A DNA stretch of 5,255 nucleotides from Candidatus Bathyarchaeota archaeon (GTDB lineage: Archaea > Thermoproteota > Bathyarchaeia > TCS64): positions 1-5,255 of the forward strand of contig JAUWLH010000125.1 in NCBI GenBank assembly GCA_030613835.1, read 5' to 3'. The number at the start of each line of letters is the position of its first letter. Position 1 is the stretch's first letter. A model generated the notes under the pieces. The model did not search any database. It had not been told where the DNA came from and saw nothing but the letters and a program-made list of their open reading frames with translations. Made by a program: the position numbers and the translations under genes. Shown in pieces: positions 1 to 5,255 of the stretch.

Positions 1-1327
1 AACCGAGTCCGAATCCCTTGAGGCCACGTGGGTCCGCCATAATCAGGTCCATACCCTTGACCGCCACCACGTACTCTTGCCCCTTTCCCAGCTTCTCAGC
101 AGCTTTGAATGCGCCGTCCGCTAGGATATCACCGAATCCCTCACGTTTCGAGATCTGGTGGATTAGGGTGATTATCGCCTCCTTGTTGCCCCAGCTGAGC
201 TCAAGTCCCCCCGTCTCCTCCTGTGATAGTTTTCCGTTTTCGTAGAGCTCCATTGCCCAGCCTATGGCTCCTACCGTGCTGAGTATATCTATTCCCAGCT
301 GGTTGCAGAGGTCATTCGCTGCCAGCGCAAGCTCGATGTCGGGATTACCTAGCCTACTCGTGAAGCTTCCAAGGCTCTCGTACTCGGGTCCTTCGCCGTG
401 GACGCCCTTGAAGGGGCCATCCCTGATTGTGTATATCCTGCTGCACGGAACGGTGCACGCGAAGCAGCCCCTGCTCTTGACGTTGTACTCAGCCGCAAGC
501 TTCTCCCCACTTACCTCGTGAGCGTGCTCAAAGGTGCCCTGAGTGTAGTTTCGAGTCGGGAGGAATCCTCCCCTATTCGCCATCATCAGGATTCTCGTGG
601 TGCCCATGAGTCGGCGTCCCTCGAACTGCTCATGGCTCCTGATTTCGTCCTCAAGGGCTAGGACTAGTTCCTTGAAGCCTTGGGGATCATGCACCTCTAT
701 TGAGCCCGAGCCCCTTACTGCCATGCCCTTGATGTTCTTGCTTGCCATCACGGTACCCATGCCCGTCCTTGCTGCGGCCCTCACCTGGTTGGCGAATAAC
801 CCAGCGTACTTGACGCCGTTCTCCGCTGCCGGGCCACAGATCAATGTCTGGGACCACTTGTCTCCTAGCTGATTCCTGATCCCGATGTCAGCCTCGAATA
901 CTGTACCACCCCATATCCCGTCGGCGTCCTTGATCTCGACGACATCGTCCCTGATCGAGATATAACTGGGCTTCTCCGCTCGCCCCTCGACGATGATCTG
1001 GTCATATCCCGCGAACTTCATCTCTGGGGCGAAGTGGCCTCCAGCATTGGTGTCGCCGAAGATTCCCGTCAATGGGCTGCGTGCTGATACGTTGAACCTA
1101 CTCGCCGTGGGGAACATGGTACCCACGAGGGGCCCTGTTGCCACCATGAGCTTATTATCAGGTCCGAGAGGGTTTGTGCCTGCGGGTACCTCCTTGTAGA
1201 GCCTCGCGGCGTTAAATCCCCTGCCTCCTATGTACTGGCGTGCCTCTTCCATGTCAAGGGGTTCTATCCTATAAGAGCCATCGCTCACATTGATCCTGAG
1301 AACCTTGCCCGCGTACCCTTTACTCAA
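1..1327 (-). CDS. aor: Aldehyde:ferredoxin oxidoreductase, tungstopterin catalytic subunit (3' end cut by window)
   Basis: Tungsten enzyme of the AOR family, which oxidises aldehydes to carboxylic acids and passes electrons to ferredoxin or a partner Fe-S subunit in the cytoplasm. I translated the minus strand by hand: the frame stays open from the window edge to 1327 (442 codons), with no frameshift. It begins with the family-typical GYAGKVLRI. Further landmarks are ATGPLVGTMFPTASRF (63-78), GDTNAGGHF (91-99), the cluster motif CX2CX3C at C288, C291 and C295, GEGPEYESLG (311-320), DLCNQLGID (339-347) and DPRGLKGFGLG (432-442). From memory, these cysteines fall at the same numbers as three of the four cluster ligands of Pyrococcus furiosus AOR; the fourth should lie beyond the window. 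The family is about 600 residues, so roughly the last quarter is missing. The start chosen is TTG at 1327, with GAGGAG seven bases upstream; no better start codon precedes the conserved N-terminus. It overlaps the stop of the Fe-S gene by 8 bases. Substrate cannot be told; other AOR-family branches (FOR, GAPOR, WOR, BamB) are less likely but not excluded. Confidence 0.93.
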   Translation of the reverse strand, partial: MSKGYAGKVLRINVSDGSYRIEPLDMEEARQYIGGRGFNAARLYKEVPAGTNPLGPDNKLMVATGPLVGTMFPTASRFNVSARSPLTGIFGDTNAGGHFAPEMKFAGYDQIIVEGRAEKPSYISIRDDVVEIKDADGIWGGTVFEADIGIRNQLGDKWSQTLICGPAAENGVKYAGLFANQVRAAARTGMGTVMASKNIKGMAVRGSGSIEVHDPQGFKELVLALEDEIRSHEQFEGRRLMGTTRILMMANRGGFLPTRNYTQGTFEHAHEVSGEKLAAEYNVKSRGCFACTVPCSRIYTIRDGPFKGVHGEGPEYESLGSFTSRLGNPDIELALAANDLCNQLGIDILSTVGAIGWAMELYENGKLSQEETGGLELSWGNKEAIITLIHQISKREGFGDILADGAFKAAEKLGKGQEYVVAVKGMDLIMADPRGLKGFGLG

Positions 1328-1778
1328 AGCCCCACTCCTCCTTGAGCCTGCTGAATGCCTCAAGCGGTGTCTCGGTAGACGGAGGCATCTCGACGTACTC
1401 TAATGCCGCTGTTGGGCACCTTGTCACGCATTGGGGGTCTCCTCCGCACTGGTCGCATACAAGGGCCTTATCAGTTACCTTGATGGCTCCATATGTGCAC
1501 GCCTTCTCACATACGCCGCACCCTGTGCAGTCCTGCCAGCTGCACCACGTCAAACCATCCTCCGTCCTTGATAACGCCTGCACTGGGCAAGCATCTATGG
1601 GTGGACAGTCGGTGCACTGGCGGCACGTCACTGGGTAATCTAGTCCGTACCTGTCATCCTTGTGTACGGTGACCCTCGCGAGGGCTGAGCTGAACCTGTT
1701 GAAATGTTCAAAGCTGCAGACCATCTCGCATTGACGGCAGCCGGCGCACAGCTCGGCTTTGACCTTGATGCGTTTCAT
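1320..1778 (-). CDS. Four-cluster [4Fe-4S] ferredoxin-like electron-transfer subunit of the AOR
   Basis: Small iron-sulfur protein of 152 residues from the DmsB/HycB/AorA-like ferredoxin group, predicted to relay electrons between the AOR active site and a soluble acceptor. It has 17 cysteines. Four ligand blocks are visible: C11/C14/C17/C21, C52/C55/C58/C64, C84/C87/C90/C94 and C108/C111/C117/C121. That is enough for four [4Fe-4S] clusters, with C79 left over. Blocks two and four end in the usual CP. There is no twin-arginine or other signal and no membrane segment, so it should be cytoplasmic. The ATG at 1778 follows AGGTGA by four bases. Its stop overlaps the AOR start by 8 bases, implying translational coupling and a physical partnership, as in AorAB of Aromatoleum or WOR5 of Pyrococcus. 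The second block is unusual: the third cysteine is at 58 where relatives usually have it at about position 60. The fold is certain; the partnership is inferred from gene order. Confidence 0.9.
   Translation of the reverse strand: MKRIKVKAELCAGCRQCEMVCSFEHFNRFSSALARVTVHKDDRYGLDYPVTCRQCTDCPPIDACPVQALSRTEDGLTWCSWQDCTGCGVCEKACTYGAIKVTDKALVCDQCGGDPQCVTRCPTAALEYVEMPPSTETPLEAFSRLKEEWGFE
1328..1340 (-). promoter_or_regulatory. Ribosome binding site that fixes the TTG start of the AOR gene
   Basis: On the minus strand GAGGAG (1340-1335) lies seven bases before TTG at 1327, inside the last codons of the Fe-S protein gene. There is no ATG or GTG in frame between this site and the conserved GYAGK start of the AOR, which makes TTG the most likely initiation codon. 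Confidence 0.6.
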
Positions 1779-1800
1779 CGCATCACCTGCTGGGTTGAAC

Positions 1801-1814
1801 GGGCTTTATAGCCC
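1801..1814 (-). promoter_or_regulatory. TATA box within a perfect inverted repeat, promoter of the Fe-S/AOR unit
   Basis: The minus strand reads GGGCTATAAAGCCC. TATAAA occupies 1810-1805, centred about 29 bases before the ATG at 1778, the usual archaeal TATA-to-start-site spacing for a very short leader. The box is flanked by GGGCT and AGCCC, a perfect 5-base inverted repeat, which could form a small operator or a hairpin. The expected transcription start near 1780 would fall in or just after the AGGTGA ribosome site, so the leader may be nearly absent. The match is visible; promoter activity is inferred. Confidence 0.6.
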
Positions 1815-1821
1815 AGTCTAC

Positions 1822-1829
1822 CAAAAAAT
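1822..1829 (-). terminator. Poly-T tract after the threonine dehydratase gene
   Basis: The minus strand has a run of six T (1828-1823) only three bases after the TAA stop at 1832-1834. Archaeal RNA polymerase can terminate at T-rich tracts without a hairpin, and the next promoter begins just downstream. The run is short, so this is a modest call. Confidence 0.4.
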
Positions 1830-1831
1830 GA

Positions 1832-2803
1832 TTAAACAACCTTTTTCAGGGTCTCCATGCCCAGGTTTCCGCCGCTAATGACAACACCTACTCTTTTTTC
1901 TGTATACCTGTCTGGGTCGGACAGGAGGGCTGCAACCCCAACTGCTCCTGCGCCCTCGACAAGCATATGTGACTCGTGGAGGAGGTATTTGATGGCTCCA
2001 AGAATATCATCCTCACTGAGGATGGCCCACTCGTCGATGACCTCCCTGCAGATGTCGAAACTAACGCTTCCCGGCTCAAGCCCTCCGTGCAGCCCCTCTG
2101 CGTACGTGTCCCTCAGCGGGACGTCGTGGATGTACCCCTTCTTGGTACACTCGTACATGACGGGACTCGTGTTGCTCTGAACGCCGATCACCGTTGCGCT
2201 GGTTACCTGCTTGAAAACTGATGCGACACCTGACGCCAGCCCGCCTCCCCCGACGGGGATCAACACGACGTCAAGGTCTGGCACGTCCTCGACCATCTCC
2301 AGTCCGATGGTTCCCTGGCCCTTGATGAGGTCGATATCGTTGTAGGCCGAGATGAAGGTCATACCCTCCTCTGCCTCGATCTTACGGGCGAGCCTCTCCG
2401 AGACCATGTACTCCTCGCCCTCGATGATGAGTTCCACCCCATACTTCCTGATGGCGTCTATCTTTACCTGGGGTGTCATCTCTGGAACGATGACCTTTGC
2501 TTTCACACCGAGCTCCCTCGCCGCGTAGCCGAGTCCCTGGGCGTGGTTTCCGCTGCTTGCCGTCACGACTCCCCTCGCCTTCTCCGCCTCCGACAATAGC
2601 AGTATCTTGTTGGTCGCCCCCCTTATCTTGAAGCTGCCAGTGACCTGCTGGTTCTCCAGCTTCAGCCAGACATCGCCGTCGATGAGCTTGCTGAGGCTCG
2701 GGCTGTACTCCATGGGCGTCCTCCTAGCCCATTTCTGGACCCGCTTGCGCGCGGCGTAGAATTCGGTGAGACTGATCATGGGGAAGAGTTTGATCCTCTC
2801 CAC
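1832..2803 (-). CDS. Threonine dehydratase-like PLP enzyme, catabolic type without ACT domain
   Basis: Fold type II PLP enzyme resembling threonine ammonia-lyase, which turns L-threonine into 2-oxobutyrate and ammonia. With the GTG at 2803 as residue 1 it has 323 residues. Visible are GSFKIRGA with the PLP lysine K59, SSGNHAQG (83-90), the phosphate-binding loop PVGGGGLASG (183-192), EGAGAVG (283-289) and SGGN (310-313) near the end. It stops about where the catalytic domain ends, so there is no C-terminal ACT-like regulatory domain as in biosynthetic IlvA; it is closer to TdcB-type enzymes. The GTG touches the tyrA stop with no gap but has no clear Shine-Dalgarno site. The alternative is ATG at 2779 (residue 9), which fits family N-termini better and has GGAGAGG 15 bases upstream. 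It probably shares the tyrA transcript. Product could feed isoleucine synthesis or propionyl-CoA formation. Serine racemase or hydroxyaspartate ammonia-lyase activity cannot be excluded. Confidence 0.88.
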   Translation of the reverse strand: MERIKLFPMISLTEFYAARKRVQKWARRTPMEYSPSLSKLIDGDVWLKLENQQVTGSFKIRGATNKILLLSEAEKARGVVTASSGNHAQGLGYAARELGVKAKVIVPEMTPQVKIDAIRKYGVELIIEGEEYMVSERLARKIEAEEGMTFISAYNDIDLIKGQGTIGLEMVEDVPDLDVVLIPVGGGGLASGVASVFKQVTSATVIGVQSNTSPVMYECTKKGYIHDVPLRDTYAEGLHGGLEPGSVSFDICREVIDEWAILSEDDILGAIKYLLHESHMLVEGAGAVGVAALLSDPDRYTEKRVGVVISGGNLGMETLKKVV

Positions 2804-3628
2804 TTATCTTAGTAATGGTTTGACCGCGTTATAGGCCGCCTGCCTGAGCTTAGTGGCTATAATGTGGCTGGGGTCGGCAGTCAGCGGCTCCCTGATGGAT
2901 TCATGCAGAGCCTTGAACTCATCCTTTGCTCCAGTCGCCCCCATGATAGCCCTCATGTTCGAGATCATTGCCTCCGTTGCTTCCTCCAGAAACCTGTTCT
3001 CGTTCAACAGGGCGTGGACAAGGCTCGTGGTCTCCCCCGCGACGCCTTGGATGAGAGTGTACTGGACCATGAAGCTTGTCCCTGCAAGCCTCTTGAGGAG
3101 GTCTAGATCGGTGTCCCCCATGGTGGCTGCGAGTGCCAGGTTCACCAGGTAGGGCAGGGACAGGACGTGGACCATGAGCCTGTCATGTCTCTCGGGGTCT
3201 ACCTCCACGATCGAGGCCCCGGGGAACAACTCGGTGGCCCAGCTGGACTCCCTGACCGCGTCAACAACAGGTACTACTGCTACAGTCTTCTCCCTTAGGT
3301 CCTTCACAGTTGGTCCGAACATGGGGTGCAATGACAGCGCGTTGAAGCCGTTTGCCGCGGCCTTCACCATCTCGGGGTGTATCCCAGTCTTCAGGGACGC
3401 GATTTCGACGATCATGGCCCCTTTCCTCATGTATCTGAGGGCGTTTCCTATAACCTCGGCCGTCTTAGAGATGGGCACCGAGACGATGACCATGTCAGTC
3501 GTTTTCAGGACACCTGGGCTGTCCCCTTTCCTGTCATCAAAGGAAACTACGGTATAGCCCAGCTTGGATAGGTGGCCCCTGAGCCAGACACCCATCTTGC
3601 CTTCAGCTCCAATGATTATGATCCTCAT
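2804..3628 (-). CDS. tyrA: Prephenate dehydrogenase
   Basis: Catalyses oxidative decarboxylation of prephenate to 4-hydroxyphenylpyruvate, the tyrosine branch. The protein has 274 residues. The N-terminal Rossmann domain opens with a glycine-rich loop GAEGKMG (7-13), and strand two ends in D31-D32, which suggests NAD+ preference. SLKTGIHPEM (79-88) and HPMFGP (101-106) follow; H101 matches the catalytic histidine of E. coli TyrA. ERHDRLMVHVLSLPYL (147-162) is the usual start of the helical dimerisation domain, and the C-terminal KDEFKALHESIRE segment resembles the E. coli-type enzyme. There is no ACT domain and no fused chorismate mutase. The ATG at 3628 is preceded by a TATA-like box about 28 bases upstream and only a weak ribosome site, so the gene may be read from a leaderless transcript as well as from the upstream aro genes. 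Arogenate dehydrogenase activity cannot be ruled out from sequence. Confidence 0.92.
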   Translation of the reverse strand: MRIIIIGAEGKMGVWLRGHLSKLGYTVVSFDDRKGDSPGVLKTTDMVIVSVPISKTAEVIGNALRYMRKGAMIVEIASLKTGIHPEMVKAAANGFNALSLHPMFGPTVKDLREKTVAVVPVVDAVRESSWATELFPGASIVEVDPERHDRLMVHVLSLPYLVNLALAATMGDTDLDLLKRLAGTSFMVQYTLIQGVAGETTSLVHALLNENRFLEEATEAMISNMRAIMGATGAKDEFKALHESIREPLTADPSHIIATKLRQAAYNAVKPLLR

Positions 3629-3652
3629 ATCCCAAATGGAAACAAGAATCCT

Positions 3653-3664
3653 GATAAAAGGGGT
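3653..3664 (-). promoter_or_regulatory. TATA-like box ahead of tyrA
   Basis: In the 51-base gap between pheA and tyrA the minus strand reads AAAACCCCTTTTATCAGG. The TTTTATC element (3659-3653) is centred about 28 bases before the ATG at 3628, so the predicted transcription start is at or next to the start codon. No strong Shine-Dalgarno site stands before the ATG (only GGGAT), which agrees with leaderless translation. The element is degenerate and untested. Confidence 0.5.
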
Positions 3665-3679
3665 TTTGGGCAGGTAAAG

Positions 3680-4492
3680 TTACCCTGCCTTGGGGTACGA
3701 GCCAAGGTGTTTGATGTAGATCGTGTAGTCCTTGAGTCCCTCGACGGCCGAGTCCAACTGCTCGTCAGTGATATGCCCTTCCACTTCAACGAAGAATATG
3801 TACTCCCAGGGCTTTCCCACCCTGGGCCTTGACTCGATCTTGCTCAGGTTTACGCCCCTCGACGAGAACTCGTTGAGGGCGCTCACTAAGGTACCCGGCT
3901 GATGCTCAACGATGAACGCGAGCGTCGTCTTGTCGTTTCCCGTTGGCTCGCGGTTCTCGTACCCGATCTCAAGGAACCGTGTGTAGTTCTCGTTGTTGGT
4001 CTCGATGCCACGTGCCAGGATCTTCATTCCATACTCCGCTGCGGCTTGGGCACTGGCGACGCCTGCCGCGTCCCTGATATCGTTCTCCTTGATCCACTTG
4101 ACACTGCCAGCCGTGTCATAGAAGCTAACTGCCTCCAAGTTGTGGCTCTCAAGCCACTCCCTGCTCTGACCCAGGGCCTGGGGGTGGCTGTAAGCCTTCT
4201 TGATGTCCGAGAGCTCCGCGTCGGGGTGTCCTATCAGGCAATGCTGGATCCTGTGGATCTCCTCTCCGCTGGCCTTTAGGCTCCTCTCGTTGAGCAGATC
4301 ATATGCTCGCACAATGGTTCCCTCGATGGTGTTCTCAACGGGGACAAGTCCAAAATCGGCCTTACCCGCCTCAACGGCGTTGTAGACATCCCTCAGATAT
4401 GGGCATGGGACGCTCTCGACCCCTGTCCCGTAGTGTTTGAATATGGCTTCCTCGCTGTATGCTCCCTTCTCTCCCTGGAAAGCTACCCTCAT
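3680..4492 (-). CDS. pheA: Prephenate dehydratase with C-terminal ACT domain
   Basis: Converts prephenate to phenylpyruvate, the phenylalanine branch. The 270-residue protein is a monofunctional enzyme of ordinary length. Catalytic-domain landmarks are GEKGAYSE (7-14), VPVENTIEG (50-58), YSHPQALGQ (101-109) and NNENYTRFLEI (166-176), where T171 of the TRF motif is the essential threonine. The ACT domain spans about 188-265 and keeps the GTL (200-202) and ESRP (220-223) motifs that form the phenylalanine-binding site, so feedback inhibition by phenylalanine is expected. The ATG at 4492 is chosen because it overlaps the aroQ stop as ATGA, has GGAGG seven bases upstream, and begins directly at the conserved MRVAFQG. 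A GTG eight codons earlier (4516) is less likely. It follows aroQ in the pathway order and should be translationally coupled to it. Confidence 0.95.
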   Translation of the reverse strand: MRVAFQGEKGAYSEEAIFKHYGTGVESVPCPYLRDVYNAVEAGKADFGLVPVENTIEGTIVRAYDLLNERSLKASGEEIHRIQHCLIGHPDAELSDIKKAYSHPQALGQSREWLESHNLEAVSFYDTAGSVKWIKENDIRDAAGVASAQAAAEYGMKILARGIETNNENYTRFLEIGYENREPTGNDKTTLAFIVEHQPGTLVSALNEFSSRGVNLSKIESRPRVGKPWEYIFFVEVEGHITDEQLDSAVEGLKDYTIYIKHLGSYPKAG

Positions 4493-4770
4493 TGTAGTTC
4501 CTCCGCTTCCACGCACAGCCTGATAATCTCCTTGAATATCCTCTCAAGACCGTCCGGGTCCATGTTCTTTGCCTCGGCATTCTCCCTGATCCTGTCTAGG
4601 ATTGCCTGTTCCCTCGTTTTATCAACGACGGGCTTGCCGTGCCGCTTCTTGATCTCACCGATGCTCAGGGCGGCCTTGACTCGTTCCGTGAGCTTGTCAA
4701 TTATCTCGTTGTTGATCCTGTCAATGGTCTCCCTGTGTGGCCTTATCTCTTCCTCGTACAATTCATTCAC
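4489..4770 (-). CDS. aroQ: Chorismate mutase, AroQ class, stand-alone
   Basis: Rearranges chorismate to prephenate, the branch point for phenylalanine and tyrosine. The 93-residue all-helical protein aligns without gaps to the mutase domain of the E. coli P-protein over the active site. R13, R30, K41, D50, R53 and E54 match E. coli R11, R28, K39, D48, R51 and E52. E90 falls where E. coli has Q88, a catalytic position. It is not fused to PheA or TyrA, unlike in many bacteria and in Archaeoglobus. Translation most likely starts at GTG 4770, with AGGT five bases upstream, and overlaps the aroC stop by 8 bases. An ATG at 4766 is in another frame. Active AroQ enzymes are intertwined dimers; I expect the same here. 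It has no allosteric part, so control probably lies in PheA and in the first pathway enzyme, which is not in the window. Confidence 0.93.
   Translation of the reverse strand: MNELYEEEIRPHRETIDRINNEIIDKLTERVKAALSIGEIKKRHGKPVVDKTREQAILDRIRENAEAKNMDPDGLERIFKEIIRLCVEAEELQ
4493..4504 (-). promoter_or_regulatory. Ribosome binding site that fixes the pheA start
   Basis: GGAGG (4504-4500) lies within the end of aroQ, seven bases before ATG at 4492. It separates this start from the upstream in-frame GTG at 4516. Confidence 0.65.
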
Positions 4771-5255
4771 CTATTACCTGCGGGATCAACCCCGCCCTCA
4801 ATGCGTGGTCCGCCAGCACCACCGCCATCATCGCCTCCACCACGGGTACCGCCCTCGGGACGATGCACGGGTCGTGCCTTCCCTCGACCTTTATGGTCGT
4901 CTCCTCCATCTTCTGGAGGTCAACGGTCTTCTGCTCCACACCGATGCTGGGGGTGGGCTTGAACGTGACAGTGGCCTCTATGGACATGCCGCGACTGATA
5001 CCGCCCAGCATCCCCCCGCTGTTGTTGGTCTCCGTGCCCACCTTTCCCTCCCGGATGATATACTGGTCGTTGGCCTCTGATCCCGTCACCTCGGCGTACC
5101 CTACGCCTGCCCCGAACTCCACCGCCTTCACAGCGGGGATTGCGAACATGGCCTTGGCAATGTCCCCCTCAAGGGTGTCGAAGATAGGTAAACCAATGCC
5201 CCTCGGCGGGTTCAATGCAACCACCTTTACCTTTCCGCCGACGCTGTCGCCCGCT
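4763..5255 (-). CDS. aroC: Chorismate synthase, C-terminal part (5' end cut by window)
   Basis: Makes chorismate from 5-enolpyruvylshikimate-3-phosphate with reduced FMN as cofactor. The frame is open to the window edge, giving 163 residues that start in AGDSVGGKV; the family is about 350-390 residues, so a little under half is present. Conserved blocks are VEFGAGVGYAEVTGSEANDQ, NNSGGMLGGISRG and GRHDPCIVPRAVPVVEAMM, followed by VLADH; these are core FMN- and substrate-binding signatures. The true start is outside the window; the GTG at 5224 is an internal valine. The TGA stop at 4765-4763 overlaps the aroQ start, so the two are probably translationally coupled. Confidence 0.97.
   Translation of the reverse strand, partial: AGDSVGGKVKVVALNPPRGIGLPIFDTLEGDIAKAMFAIPAVKAVEFGAGVGYAEVTGSEANDQYIIREGKVGTETNNSGGMLGGISRGMSIEATVTFKPTPSIGVEQKTVDLQKMEETTIKVEGRHDPCIVPRAVPVVEAMMAVVLADHALRAGLIPQVIGE

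Noticed and set aside
18..1199. Series of plus-strand open frames of 68 to 91 codons
   Set aside because: They lie opposite the AOR gene, which is open and conserved along its whole length on the minus strand; these are antisense shadows.
1342..1638. 98-codon plus-strand frame rich in His, Ser and Cys
   Set aside because: Its composition is the mirror of the cysteine codons in the Fe-S protein on the other strand.
1801..1830. Hairpin plus T-run as a bacterial-type rho-independent terminator
   Set aside because: In the direction of transcription the T-run comes before the inverted repeat, the wrong order; the repeat is better explained as part of the next promoter.
1888..2079. 63-codon minus-strand frame inside the threonine dehydratase gene
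   Set aside because: Out of frame with a fully conserved PLP enzyme and without any recognisable motif.
3174..3557. 127-codon plus-strand frame with hydrophobic stretches
   Set aside because: Antisense to the conserved core of tyrA, no ribosome site and no recognisable family.
3902..4279. 125-codon plus-strand frame
   Set aside because: Antisense to the catalytic domain of pheA, including its HPQALGQ and TRF motifs.
4433..5080. 215-codon open frame on the plus strand
   Set aside because: It runs antisense across pheA, aroQ and aroC, whose minus-strand proteins carry clear family motifs. Its translation is low-complexity and shows no domain.
1..5255. tRNA genes, CRISPR repeats, insertion sequences or defence genes
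   Set aside because: I saw no cloverleaf sequence, no regularly spaced repeats and no transposase-like protein; the window is almost wholly filled by metabolic genes.

Overview
All recognisable genes lie on the minus strand, so the window reads from right to left. I see six genes: two are cut by the window edges and four are complete. The window is densely packed: neighbouring genes overlap or abut, and there are only two short gaps, each of about 50 bases. The sequence looks archaeal. Both gaps hold a TATA-like box about 28 bases ahead of a start codon, which is the geometry of leaderless or near-leaderless archaeal transcripts. Arginine is often AGG, and Shine-Dalgarno sites (GGAGG, GAGGAG, AGGTGA) precede several internal genes. 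A tungsten-type aldehyde:ferredoxin oxidoreductase (AOR) with a ferredoxin-like partner suggests an anaerobe or a facultatively anaerobic lineage. I cannot fix the phylum from this window.

Right part (about 2804-5255): the end of the aromatic amino acid pathway in reaction order. The genes are aroC (chorismate synthase, 5' end missing), a stand-alone AroQ chorismate mutase, pheA (prephenate dehydratase with ACT domain) and tyrA (prephenate dehydrogenase). The first three are joined by overlaps of 8 and 4 bases. tyrA follows after 51 bases and seems to have its own promoter. Together they take EPSP to chorismate, prephenate, phenylpyruvate and 4-hydroxyphenylpyruvate.

Middle (1832-2803): a PLP-dependent threonine dehydratase-like enzyme without a regulatory ACT domain. 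Its GTG codon directly abuts the tyrA stop, so it probably shares the tyrA transcript. A T6 run just after its stop may end that transcript.

Left part (1-1778): a separate unit with a clear TATA box that sits inside a perfect inverted repeat. It encodes a four-cluster [4Fe-4S] protein and then the AOR catalytic subunit, whose 3' end lies outside the window. The AOR probably starts at a TTG codon that overlaps the preceding stop. This small-plus-large layout resembles two-subunit AORs (AorA/AorB of Aromatoleum, WOR5 of Pyrococcus), in which the small subunit carries electrons from the tungstopterin site.

Most of the window is ordinary metabolism. The points most worth a second look are the AOR unit and its palindromic promoter, the shifted cysteine in the second cluster motif of its small subunit, the Gln-to-Glu change in the chorismate mutase active site, and the threonine dehydratase riding with tyrA.
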